DNA of 33,127 nucleotides from Paracoccaceae bacterium (GTDB taxonomy: Bacteria > Pseudomonadota > Alphaproteobacteria > Rhodobacterales > Rhodobacteraceae): contig CANFSY010000017.1 in the NCBI GenBank assembly GCA_947449875.1, positions 1-33,127 on the forward strand. Reading direction: 5' to 3'. Shown one piece after another: positions 1 through 7,231 of this stretch. Within the stretch, counting starts at the first letter, position 1. Every line of letters starts with the position of its first letter. The notes under the pieces are model-generated. The model made no database searches, was not told the DNA's origin, and was given only the letters and a program-made list of their open reading frames with translations. Made by a program: the position numbers and the translations under genes.

Positions 1-449
1 GACACCAGCACAATCTTGCCGCCGCGCCCTTGGGCTTTCATTTGAACCGTGGCCGCCCGCGCCAAAAGCCACGATTGCGTCACATTGGCATCCATCACGG
101 CCAAGAAGGTTTCCGGCGCCATATCGTCAATCTTGGCAACTTTGTTCATGCCAGATGCAACGACCAAAATATCCAATCCGCCAAAGGCGCTGACCGCAGC
201 CCCGACCAGCGCGCTGCAGGCCGCTTCGGTGTCGGGCCTTGTGTTGACCTCGACCACCTCTGCGCCGCCCGCGCGGCATTCGGCGGCGATGGCGGCAAGC
301 TCGTCCGCTTTGCCCGCCGCCAAAACCAAGCGGCACCCCGCCCCCGCAAAGACCCGCGCCGCAACCGCCCCAAAGGCCCCCGACGCGCCGGTGATCAGCG
401 CGACTTTGCCCTTGATATCGAACATCTCTAACGGGTTCGGCAGGCTCAT
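1..449 (-). CDS. SDR family NAD(P)-dependent oxidoreductase (C-terminus beyond window)
   Basis: Short-chain dehydrogenase/reductase, probably oxidising or reducing an alcohol/ketone with NAD(P). The visible 149 residues give the Rossmann half: VALITGASGAFG near residues 16-27 is the TGxxxGxG cofactor loop, and DANVTQSW near 120 holds the conserved structural Asn. The usual NNAG segment reads VVASG here, a departure from the family norm. The catalytic Tyr-x3-Lys lies past the window edge, so catalytic competence cannot be judged. The start ATG (449-447) overlaps the stop of the upstream cupin gene as ATGA, so the two are probably translationally coupled. It is the third gene of a minus-strand unit with the cyclase-family hydrolase and the cupin, which suggests a catabolic dehydrogenase; its substrate is unknown. 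Confidence 0.85.
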   Translation of the reverse strand, partial: MSLPNPLEMFDIKGKVALITGASGAFGAVAARVFAGAGCRLVLAAGKADELAAIAAECRAGGAEVVEVNTRPDTEAACSALVGAAVSAFGGLDILVVASGMNKVAKIDDMAPETFLAVMDANVTQSWLLARAATVQMKAQGRGGKIVLV

Positions 450-796
450 GCGGGCACCTTGGGCGGGTAAGGGATCACCACCAGCATCTTGCAGACGTGG
501 TTGGACCGGTTGACAATCTCGCGCACTTCATTCGGGGCGATGGTGACAGAATCCATCGGCCCAAGCTCGCTTTCCCGACCGGCCACGATGACGGTCATCG
601 CCCCTTCCAGCACGACATAAACCTTTTCAAACGGGGTCGAATCCGGCCCCGCCCCGCCACCGGGCAGAAATTGCGACAAGCCCAGCCATTGGTTGGTGGG
701 CCCGCCCGCCTCAAACCCCTGCAAGCGCAGACCGACCACGCCGCGGTGGTTCGGGGCCTCGTAGGGGGTTGCTTGGTCAAAGCGTTTTACCAGCAT
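446..796 (-). CDS. small cupin-domain protein
   Basis: 116-residue single-domain cupin. The beta-barrel signature is FEKVYVVLEGAMTVIV (residues 56-70) followed by a second strand set around IAPNEVREIVNRS. Canonical cupin motif 1 carries HxH before the Glu; here that stretch is PDSTPFE, with no His, and the motif-2 His is also absent, so classical metal binding looks lost. I chose the ATG at 796 because GGGAAGGG lies just upstream and the fold begins there; a longer frame reaches 880 but has no cupin-like sequence. It lies 61 bases after the cyclase gene and overlaps the SDR start by ATGA. It may be an isomerase, a ligand-binding accessory protein or a degenerate enzyme. Family assignment is firm, function unknown. 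Confidence 0.8.
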   Translation of the reverse strand: MLVKRFDQATPYEAPNHRGVVGLRLQGFEAGGPTNQWLGLSQFLPGGGAGPDSTPFEKVYVVLEGAMTVIVAGRESELGPMDSVTIAPNEVREIVNRSNHVCKMLVVIPYPPKVPA

Positions 797-857
797 GTGA
801 CTTGGCCCTTCCCTGTGATCTTGGCCTGAACGCAGCGTGCCCCGCTGTCGTGCAAGG

Positions 858-1694
858 TCAAAACGCCTCTCCCGCCTCAATCCGGTAGCCTTGGGATTTG
901 TCGATCATCGCCACCAGACGGATGATGCAGCCATCGCCGCGATCCCAGTTCCACGGGAAAAAGGCAAAGGTGCAGCGTTTGCCCGTGACAGCATCCAGAT
1001 CGCCGCCGACGTTTTCGATGCCCAAGATTCCAGCCTTGAACAAGATCTGGTGGACAGGTTCCCATTCGGGGAAATCTTCAGCCCAATCGCGTCCGCCCGA
1101 CCATTCGAAATACTCTTTCTTCAGATGCGGCAGCAGCGGGCCGTTGCGCTGCGGGCCGATGGCGGTGGCAAGGGGGTGATCATTGGCTTGGGTGTCATGG
1201 CCCACGACCTTGACGCCCTTCTTGACCATCCATTCCCCCGCCGAGGGCACAAAGCCCGGGCAATAGGCAAAGTAATCGCCGTCTTCGTACTGCTTGTGCC
1301 AGCCGGTGTTGAGGATCAGCACATCACCGGAGCGGATCGCATGGCCGCAGGCCTTTTCCAGATCTTCGCCAGTGATCGGCTCCCACTTCTTCTTGGGCAG
1401 GCTGACCACGATGCCGGTGCCAAAGAAATGCGGCAGGGGCACTTCGTTGATAAAGGGCGTGCCTTGCACCACATGGGCGGGGGCGTCGATATGGGTGGTG
1501 GCGTGCATCGTGGTGGTGATGCGTTGGCTGAGTACGCCGGATTTGGCCATGTAATGGATGCGTTCAATCTGCACATCCTGAAAATACGGCCAGTTGGGGT
1601 GTTGAAAGCCGAACCGGTGCGAGAGGTTATAGAACTCTAGCCCCATTGAATTGTCTAGATTGCCCTGGAATTCGATACCGCGCACCGTGACCAT
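858..1694 (-). CDS. cyclase-family metal-dependent hydrolase (kynurenine formamidase/isatin hydrolase superfamily)
   Basis: 278-residue protein of the putative cyclase family (PF04199), whose members hydrolyse C-N or C-O bonds in small cyclic or acylated compounds using a divalent metal. The metal motif HATTHIDAPAH (residues 64-74) matches HxGTHxDxPxH except that the Gly is Thr. A second conserved stretch, VVGHDTQANDHPL (about 163-175), follows. The ATG at 1694 is preceded by GGGGGAGG at good spacing; a longer upstream frame runs through the divergent regulator and is spurious. First gene of a minus-strand unit with cupin and SDR, transcribed away from the IclR gene. A sigma70-like promoter (TTGACC-N17-TATCGT) containing an operator palindrome lies upstream. 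Substrate unknown; ring-opened or lactone intermediates of aromatic catabolism are plausible from context. Confidence 0.85.
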   Translation of the reverse strand: MVTVRGIEFQGNLDNSMGLEFYNLSHRFGFQHPNWPYFQDVQIERIHYMAKSGVLSQRITTTMHATTHIDAPAHVVQGTPFINEVPLPHFFGTGIVVSLPKKKWEPITGEDLEKACGHAIRSGDVLILNTGWHKQYEDGDYFAYCPGFVPSAGEWMVKKGVKVVGHDTQANDHPLATAIGPQRNGPLLPHLKKEYFEWSGGRDWAEDFPEWEPVHQILFKAGILGIENVGGDLDAVTGKRCTFAFFPWNWDRGDGCIIRLVAMIDKSQGYRIEAGEAF

Positions 1695-1778
1695 GCACAA
1701 ACCTCCCCCGCTTGATGGCTGGCCTTGGCCAAACCTGTGTCTTTGCACCCTGCCTTGTGCAGGGCGCCGTCTTGCATG

Positions 1779-1807
1779 ACGATACATATGCACCGCATTG
1801 CGGTCAA
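1779..1807 (-). promoter_or_regulatory. predicted promoter of the cyclase-cupin-SDR unit
   Basis: On the minus strand TTGACC (1807-1802) and TATCGT (1784-1779) are separated by 17 bases, a good sigma70-type arrangement. The first ACCGCATTGCGGT palindrome (1792-1804) fills the spacer and overlaps the -35 box, so a bound regulator would be expected to block RNA polymerase. Prediction from sequence only. Confidence 0.55.
1792..1804. promoter_or_regulatory. operator palindrome 1 (ACCGCATTGCGGT)
   Basis: A 13-base perfect palindrome with an odd central base, ACCGCA-T-TGCGGT. It recurs at 1835-1847 with one end base changed. Its place in the divergent gap beside an IclR-family gene makes that regulator the likely ligand. 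Confidence 0.65.
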
Positions 1808-1834
1808 ATGATTCCCGCGATATGAGGGGACTGT

Positions 1835-1847
1835 ACCGCATTGCGGG
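1835..1847. promoter_or_regulatory. operator palindrome 2 (ACCGCATTGCGGG)
   Basis: Second copy of the palindrome, 12 of 13 bases identical to the copy at 1792. The copies are 43 bases apart, about four helical turns, so dimers would sit on the same DNA face. This copy is 37 bases upstream of the IclR start and may serve autoregulation. A further half-site (TCCGCA) is visible at 1858-1863. Confidence 0.6.
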
Positions 1848-1883
1848 CTGGAATCGGTCCGCAAGCTCTGGCATAGGGCGGCC

Positions 1884-2627
1884 ATGAAGGACGATATGAA
1901 ACCCAAAGACGGCATACAGGTGATCGCGCGCGCCGCCGCCGTGATGCGCGCCTTGAAAGACAGCCAGACGGGATTGAGCCTTGGGCAAATTGCCGAAAAG
2001 GTCGCCCTGCCCCGTTCGACCGTGCAGCGCATCGTGTCGGCTTTGATCGACGAGCGGCTGTTGATCGCCACGCGTGCGGCCGGGGTGCGTCTGGGGCCAG
2101 AACTGCAAGCCTTGGCCGAGGCTGCGCGCACCAACACGGTTGACCTGTGCCGCCCGCATCTGGCCGCCCTGATGGCCGCAACCGGCGAAACGGTTGACCT
2201 GTCGGCCCTGCGGGGTGGGCAAATGGTGTTTCTGGATCAGGTTCAAGGCAGCCACCGTCTGCGCGCCGTCTCCTCCGTGGGGGAGCATTTCGCGCTGACC
2301 ACCACTGCCAATGGCCGCGCGGCCCTGTCGATTTTGCCCGAAGATCAAGCGACCGCCTTGGCCTTGGCCGAATGGGCAGACGCGGGGGGCAATCTGCCCA
2401 TCTTGCAGGCCCGCTTGGCCTTGGCCCGCAAACTGGGTTTTGGCGAAGACAACGATGACCATACCGAAGGCATCTCGGCCATCGGCATCGCCTTTCGCGA
2501 TGTAAGCGGCGAGATTTTTGCCATATCCCTGCCCATCCCGACCTCGCGCTTTGCCGAACGGCGTGCGCAGGTGACCGCAGCCCTTTTGGCGGTCAAGGCC
2601 GATCTGGAAGGAACGCTGGCCGGCTAG
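1884..2627 (+). CDS. IclR-family transcriptional regulator
   Basis: 247 residues with the two-domain IclR layout. An N-terminal winged helix-turn-helix (about 10-70) includes GLSLGQIAEKVALPRSTVQRIVSAL, here named only by its ends GLSLGQ and RIVSAL. A C-terminal effector domain (about 75-245) includes VGEHFALTTTANGRAAL and GISAIGIAF. The family typically controls aromatic and acyl catabolic operons, responding to a pathway compound. It is divergent from the cyclase gene, with two matching palindromes in the shared gap, and ends 2 bases from the stop of the convergent BKACE gene. It therefore sits between two catabolic units and could sense an intermediate common to both. The effector is not deducible. 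Confidence 0.93.
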   Translation: MKDDMKPKDGIQVIARAAAVMRALKDSQTGLSLGQIAEKVALPRSTVQRIVSALIDERLLIATRAAGVRLGPELQALAEAARTNTVDLCRPHLAALMAATGETVDLSALRGGQMVFLDQVQGSHRLRAVSSVGEHFALTTTANGRAALSILPEDQATALALAEWADAGGNLPILQARLALARKLGFGEDNDDHTEGISAIGIAFRDVSGEIFAISLPIPTSRFAERRAQVTAALLAVKADLEGTLAG

Positions 2628-2629
2628 CG

Positions 2630-3463
2630 TCATGCCAGCCCCAGCATCGTGCGGGCCTGTGCCCAAGTGGCCACGGGGCGTTCGTATTTTTCGCACAAGT
2701 CCACCGCGCGGCGCACAAGGGCGGCGTTCGACGGGGCCAAGGTGTCACGGTCAAGGCGGACGTTATCCTCCATCCCCGTGCGGGTATGCCCGCCTTTGGC
2801 GATGGCCCATTCGTTGATCGTGACTTGCGCAGGGCCGATGCCTGCGGCGCACCACAAAGCTGTGGGGGCAAGACGGGAGAGGGTTTCGATGTAAAAATCA
2901 AAGATCCGCTCATCGGCTGGCATGGCGTTCTTAACGCCCATGACGAATTGCACATAAAGCGGCGCACTCAAGCGCCCATCTTGCGCCATAGAGGCGGCTT
3001 GCACGATATGCGACAGATCGAAACATTCGATTTCCGGCTTCACCCCGTGCTTGCGCATTTCTGCGGCCAGCCAATCGACCAAATCAGGCGGGTTTTCGTA
3101 CACGCGGGTGGGAAAGTTGTTTGACCCCACCGACAGGCTGGCCATATCGGGGCGAAGGGGCAACATACCGCCGCGCGCAGTACCTGCCCCCGACCTGCCG
3201 CCGGTGGACAGCTGAATAATCATGCCGGGGCAATGGGTTTTCAGCCCCTCGACCAGTCGGGCAAAGCGGTCGGGGTCAGAGGTGGGTTTGCCCGCGTCAT
3301 CGCGCACATGGCAATGGGCGATCGTAGCCCCCGCCTCAAACGCCGCTTGGGTGCTTTCGATCTGCTCGGCAATCGTGATTGGCACGGCGGGGTTGTTGGC
3401 TTTGGTGGGCAAAGACCCGGTGATGGCCACGCAGATTATGCAGGGGGTGGCAGCGGTGCTCAT
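2630..3463 (-). CDS. BKACE / DUF849 beta-keto acid cleavage enzyme
   Basis: 277-residue member of the 3-keto-5-aminohexanoate cleavage (Kce/BKACE) family. These Zn enzymes condense a beta-keto acid with acetyl-CoA and release acetoacetate plus a new acyl-CoA. Metal ligands are recognisable as HCHVRD (His50, His52) and GMEDN (Glu232). QLSTGGRSG (84-92) and SVGSNNFP (111-118) are family-typical active-site loops. Its start overlaps the intradiol dioxygenase stop as ATGA, so it is the last gene of the hydroxyquinol unit. Given that position, 3-oxoadipate is the obvious substrate, giving succinyl-CoA and acetoacetate; this is inference. The side-chain pocket that decides substrate class cannot be assigned by eye. 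Family call is strong, substrate moderate. Confidence 0.92.
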   Translation of the reverse strand: MSTAATPCIICVAITGSLPTKANNPAVPITIAEQIESTQAAFEAGATIAHCHVRDDAGKPTSDPDRFARLVEGLKTHCPGMIIQLSTGGRSGAGTARGGMLPLRPDMASLSVGSNNFPTRVYENPPDLVDWLAAEMRKHGVKPEIECFDLSHIVQAASMAQDGRLSAPLYVQFVMGVKNAMPADERIFDFYIETLSRLAPTALWCAAGIGPAQVTINEWAIAKGGHTRTGMEDNVRLDRDTLAPSNAALVRRAVDLCEKYERPVATWAQARTMLGLA

Positions 3464-4332
3464 GCTTTGGCCGCCAGAACGAAATCATGTTCGACAAGGT
3501 GGAAGGGGCCGTCCATCCCTTCGGCTTTGATGCGGGCGGGGTCGGTGATCAGGTCGAACTTCGCCAAAAGGCTGTGCTTGACGCCAAAGACCGCATCCGA
3601 GTGGATATAGGGATCATCGGGGTCGAAGATATGGGTGACAAGCGTGTCAAACCCTTGGGCCTCAAGGATATAATGCAAATGCGCGGGGCGGAAGGGGTGC
3701 CGCCCCAAAGCCGCCAGCAGCTTGCCCACGGGGCCGTCATCGGGGATGGGGTAGAACTTGGGCTTCACCCCTTTGAACCAATAGCGCCCGTCTGCGCCGG
3801 TGCGAAACACCCCGCGCAGGTTGAAATCGGGCTGGATGCCCTTTTGCTGCACATCGTAAAAGCCTTCGTCATTGGCCTGCCAGACATCAATCTTGGCATG
3901 GGCAATGGGCTTTCCCGCCGTATCCAGAATGCGCCCCCGCACCAGCATCGGCTCGCCCTTGGCATCCAGACAGATATTGGCCCCCATGGGCAATTCGGGC
4001 GCATCGGCCAGATGGAAGGGCCCCAAAACCGTCGATTCCGACGCGCCCGAGGGTTTGCGGTTGTTGATCGCATCCACCAGCATCGACACGCCCATGATAT
4101 CGGAAAACAGGATATATTCCTGCCGCCAATCGCTGCACATCTGGCCGGTGGCGGTCAGAAATTGCAGGGCGGTCATCCATTCTTCGGTGGTCGGTTCAAT
4201 CTCTTTCACAGCGGCGTGGATATGGCGGGTTAACACCGCCATCACCTGTTGCAGCCGCTGCGATTTGGCATCCGCGTTGCGGGCAATGACAACTTCGGCG
4301 CTGTCGGTTTCGGTGAAATATCCCGGTTCCAT
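3460..4332 (-). CDS. intradiol ring-cleavage dioxygenase, probably hydroxyquinol 1,2-dioxygenase
   Basis: 290 residues. A helical N-terminal dimerisation domain (about 1-100) is followed by the catalytic beta-sandwich starting at VLGPFH. The four non-haem Fe(III) ligands are Tyr159 (DEGFYD), Tyr194 (KFYPIP), His218 and His220 (PAHLH), spaced as in catechol 1,2-dioxygenases. The length fits hydroxyquinol dioxygenases rather than the shorter chlorocatechol enzymes. No muconate cycloisomerase or dienelactone hydrolase is nearby. Hydroxyquinol cleavage gives maleylacetate directly and would not need them, which supports that substrate. The gene begins 1 base after the stop of the FAD hydroxylase and overlaps BKACE by ATGA. 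Catechol or a substituted catechol remain alternatives. Confidence 0.9.
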   Translation of the reverse strand: MEPGYFTETDSAEVVIARNADAKSQRLQQVMAVLTRHIHAAVKEIEPTTEEWMTALQFLTATGQMCSDWRQEYILFSDIMGVSMLVDAINNRKPSGASESTVLGPFHLADAPELPMGANICLDAKGEPMLVRGRILDTAGKPIAHAKIDVWQANDEGFYDVQQKGIQPDFNLRGVFRTGADGRYWFKGVKPKFYPIPDDGPVGKLLAALGRHPFRPAHLHYILEAQGFDTLVTHIFDPDDPYIHSDAVFGVKHSLLAKFDLITDPARIKAEGMDGPFHLVEHDFVLAAKA

Positions 4333-4333
4333 C

Positions 4334-6088
4334 TTAGCGCCCCAGAATAGATTTCAGCACGCGGCGCAGGTCGGCGGCGGGGCTGTCGGTCAGGCTGTCA
4401 GCGCGCCACGCAACATGGTGGTCAGGGCGCACCAGAACGCAGCCCGCATCCGACACTTCGCGCGCCCGCGCCCAATCGCCGGTGTGATCCAGCAAGGCGC
4501 GGCGCGGGCCGATCAGGCGGGTATCGATCGTAATGCCCAAGTCTGCCCCGATGGTGCGAGCGGCGTCTACCCACGCCTCGCCCCCGATGCCGGTAAACAG
4601 GGCAAAGCGGCCATGGCCGCACAGATCAAGGGTGGAATGCTTCTTGCCGGCCGCATCAAAAATCCACACATGCGGCAGGCGCGCGCCGGGCCATGTGGTG
4701 GGTTGGTAGTGCAGCACGGCGTCGAGTTCGAACGCGGGTTCCATCTGGCCATCCGTCACCACGGCGGCGCTGTGGTAGCGTTGGTTCATTTCGATGCCAT
4801 GGGCATCGAATTCGTATTTTTTAAAGGCAATCGCCTCGCGCAGGGCGGCGCGCTGCGCCTCGCCCGCGGGGGTGGCATCGGCGCGGGCCTCCATATTGGC
4901 GCGGATTTTGTCGTGATCGGTGCCGCCTGTCATGCCAAGGGCCTGAAAGATCGGGCCAAACTCGCCGATCGACTGGTTGGCGCGGGTGACGATCTGGCGC
5001 GCAATCGGCGCACGTTCGGTGGAATAGCTGTCCAGCAGCGCGGGGGCCGCTTGCCCCTTAACCACCATCGCCAGTTTCCAAGCCAAGTTGAACCCGTCTT
5101 GGATCGAGGTGTTCGACCCCAGCCCGTTTGACGGCGGATGGCGGTGCGCGGCATCGCCCATGATAAACACCCGCCCGTTTTGCATATGGGTGGCGAACAT
5201 GTTGTTCACCGTCCAAGTGTTGGCCGAGATCAGGTCAATTTCCAGATCGGGGTCGCCCACCAGTTGGCGCGCCACCTGCGTGGCCAAAGCGGCATCCACC
5301 ACGGGGGCGGGTTGGGTGATGTCATAGCCCCAAACGATCAGCCATTCGTTCCAAGGCCGCACCATCCGCACCAGCCCCATGCCGATGCCCCCCACATCCG
5401 CGCCGGGCTGCATCACCCAGTACAAAACCGACGGGCGATGGGCGACATATTTCGACAGATCGGCGCGAAACAGAATGTTCATCGACCCGCCAACGCCCAT
5501 CTTGCCTTCAAACGGCAATCCGGCGTGTTCGGCGACGAGCGAATTGCCGCCATCCGCCCCCACAAGGTATTTCGAGCGCACGGTCAAATCCTTGCCCGTC
5601 AGCTTGTCGCGGCAGGTGGTGGTAACCCCCGTGTCGTCTTGCAAATGGTGCAGGTATTCCACGCTCATCCGGCTTTGCGACCCGCGCTGGCAGGCGGTTT
5701 TGAACAAAAGCGGTTCCATAAAGGTTTGCGGCAGGTCGTTCATCTCGCAGGGCGAGGACAGCAGATGTTCGGCCTTGGACATGGGATGGGTGCCCCAAGA
5801 ATTCATCCGGCCAATCTCTTCGCCCGCAAGGCTGACGCAAAAGATGTTCTCGCCCATTTGGGCCTGCGGAGTGGCGAACAGATAGGCTTCGTCTTCCACC
5901 TCGCGGCCCAGATCGCGCAGCACCTCCATGGTGCGCTGGTTGGTGATATGGGCGCGCGGCGTGTTGGCCAGCCAGCGGTAGCGGTTGATCACCATTGTAT
6001 CCACGCCGGAGCTGGCCAAAAGGGCTGCGGTGGCCGACCCTGCGGGGCCCGTGCCGATGATCAGAACGTCGGTGGTGATGTCAGCCAT
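4334..6088 (-). CDS. single-component FAD-dependent phenol/resorcinol-type hydroxylase
   Basis: 584-residue aromatic hydroxylase of the FAD_binding_3 (PheA/TfdB) type, using NAD(P)H and O2 to add an OH ortho or para to a phenolic group. Visible motifs are GTGPAG (12-17, FAD ADP-binding), the YLVGADGGNS segment near 190 (DG motif) and GDAAHRHPPSNGLG near 310 (ribityl-binding GD motif). A thioredoxin-like C-terminal region with GIGGEAWVDAA completes the TfdB-like length. I chose the ATG at 6088, with AGAGG upstream, because the GxGxxG fold begins at once. It overlaps the maleylacetate reductase stop by 8 bases. In this operon it most likely makes hydroxyquinol, for example from resorcinol; the precise phenol is not readable. 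Confidence 0.9.
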   Translation of the reverse strand: MADITTDVLIIGTGPAGSATAALLASSGVDTMVINRYRWLANTPRAHITNQRTMEVLRDLGREVEDEAYLFATPQAQMGENIFCVSLAGEEIGRMNSWGTHPMSKAEHLLSSPCEMNDLPQTFMEPLLFKTACQRGSQSRMSVEYLHHLQDDTGVTTTCRDKLTGKDLTVRSKYLVGADGGNSLVAEHAGLPFEGKMGVGGSMNILFRADLSKYVAHRPSVLYWVMQPGADVGGIGMGLVRMVRPWNEWLIVWGYDITQPAPVVDAALATQVARQLVGDPDLEIDLISANTWTVNNMFATHMQNGRVFIMGDAAHRHPPSNGLGSNTSIQDGFNLAWKLAMVVKGQAAPALLDSYSTERAPIARQIVTRANQSIGEFGPIFQALGMTGGTDHDKIRANMEARADATPAGEAQRAALREAIAFKKYEFDAHGIEMNQRYHSAAVVTDGQMEPAFELDAVLHYQPTTWPGARLPHVWIFDAAGKKHSTLDLCGHGRFALFTGIGGEAWVDAARTIGADLGITIDTRLIGPRRALLDHTGDWARAREVSDAGCVLVRPDHHVAWRADSLTDSPAADLRRVLKSILGR

Positions 6089-7166
6089 GAGAACCTCTGG
6101 TTTGGGGGGGCTGCCCGGCCCAAGCGGCGTGCAACAGGGCAAGCAGCGCGGGCTTTTCCAAGGGGCGGGGGTTGGGATAAGGGGTTTGCGTGGCCAGATC
6201 GGCGGCGCGGTCAAGATCGTCTTCGCGCAAGCCAAGGGCTTGCAGCGACAGGGGCGCGTTCAGGCGCTGCGCCAAGGCGTGCAGCCCCTGCCCCGCAGTC
6301 TGGGCGCCCAAGATGGCGGCCAAGGGGGCCAAAAGATCGGGCACTGCCGCCTCGTTATAGGCCACGGCGTGGGGCAGGATGACGGCATGGGTCTGCGCAT
6401 GGGGCAGACCAAAGCTGCCGCCCAAAGTGTGGCACAGCTTGTGGTGCAGGCCCATGCCCACTTGGCCCAAGACCAGCCCGCATAGAAAGCCGCCATATTG
6501 GCAATCGGCCCGAGCGGTCAGATTGTGCAGGTTTTCCAGCACCTTGGGCAAGGCCGCAATCAAAACCTGCGCGCCTTGCAAGGCCAGTGTGGTGGTCAGC
6601 GGGTTGCGGTCGGGGGCATAAAGCGCCTCGACCGCATGGGCCAGCGCGTTCAGGGCAGAGGTGAGCGTGATATCAGCGGGCAAGCTGGCAATCAGCTGCG
6701 GGTCATAGATCACAACCTGTGGTTGCAGGCGCGCATCGGTCAGCGTGGTTTTGCGGCCCGCTTCGGTTTGGCCCAAAATGCCCGTCACCTCTGACCCCGC
6801 ATGGGTGGTGGGCACGGCGATATGGGGCAGGCCCGTGCGCAGCGCCAGCGCCTTGCCCAATCCCGTGACCGATCCGCCCCCAAACGAGATCAGCGCATCG
6901 GCCTTGGCGGCCAGCACTAGGGGCAAGGCGGCCAAAGTCACCTCGACCGGTGTGTGCATTGCCGCCATGGGCAAAACCGCCACCACGCCAGCGCCGATAC
7001 GGGCGGCCATGTCCTGCGCCTGTGCGGCATGGCCGGGGGTGGCCAAAAGCACAGCGCGCGACAGCGACAGGCTTTGCAAGGCGGCGGCCACCGCGGGGGC
7101 GGCCGGTTGGCCAAACTGGGCGCGCAGGGCGGCCAGTCGCAGGGCAAAGGTCGGTATTTGGGTCAT
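6081..7166 (-). CDS. maleylacetate reductase (iron-containing alcohol dehydrogenase family)
   Basis: 361 residues of the group III alcohol dehydrogenase fold. It would reduce maleylacetate to 3-oxoadipate with NAD(P)H. FGGGSVTGLGKA (95-106) is the nucleotide-binding turn; PTTHAGSEVT (119-128) and the later HHKLCHTLGG are typical of maleylacetate reductases, and lie where the metal ligands are in other family members. GGCGGAGG precedes the ATG at 7166. First gene of the four-gene unit, divergent from a LysR gene; the reductase and the FAD hydroxylase overlap by 8 bases. It runs directly into the ring-cleavage genes, fitting the hydroxyquinol branch of the 3-oxoadipate pathway. Confidence 0.93.
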   Translation of the reverse strand: MTQIPTFALRLAALRAQFGQPAAPAVAAALQSLSLSRAVLLATPGHAAQAQDMAARIGAGVVAVLPMAAMHTPVEVTLAALPLVLAAKADALISFGGGSVTGLGKALALRTGLPHIAVPTTHAGSEVTGILGQTEAGRKTTLTDARLQPQVVIYDPQLIASLPADITLTSALNALAHAVEALYAPDRNPLTTTLALQGAQVLIAALPKVLENLHNLTARADCQYGGFLCGLVLGQVGMGLHHKLCHTLGGSFGLPHAQTHAVILPHAVAYNEAAVPDLLAPLAAILGAQTAGQGLHALAQRLNAPLSLQALGLREDDLDRAADLATQTPYPNPRPLEKPALLALLHAAWAGQPPQTRGSHG

Positions 7167-7231
7167 CGCAGCCTCCGCCGTTAGACTAGCCTTGAAGAAT
7201 TTGAAACTTGATCGGATTTTGCGCCTGCTTT

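Noticed and set aside
837-1640. Long plus-strand open frame opposite the cyclase gene
   Set aside because: It mirrors the conserved minus-strand cyclase sequence, has no recognisable domain and comes from GC-rich antisense codon bias.
1695-2696. Extension of the cyclase frame upstream to 2696
   Set aside because: It would cover the divergent IclR gene and operators; the ATG at 1694 has a strong ribosome site and starts the conserved region.
3872-6382. Plus-strand open frames of more than 400 codons opposite the dioxygenase and hydroxylase genes
   Set aside because: The minus strand carries clear iron-ligand and FAD motifs; the plus-strand translations are low-complexity His/Arg/Gly-rich shadows.
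2630-7166. Chlorocatechol (tfd-type) operon
   Set aside because: Hydroxylase, intradiol dioxygenase and maleylacetate reductase are shared with tfd, but cycloisomerase and dienelactone hydrolase are absent and the dioxygenase has hydroxyquinol-type length.
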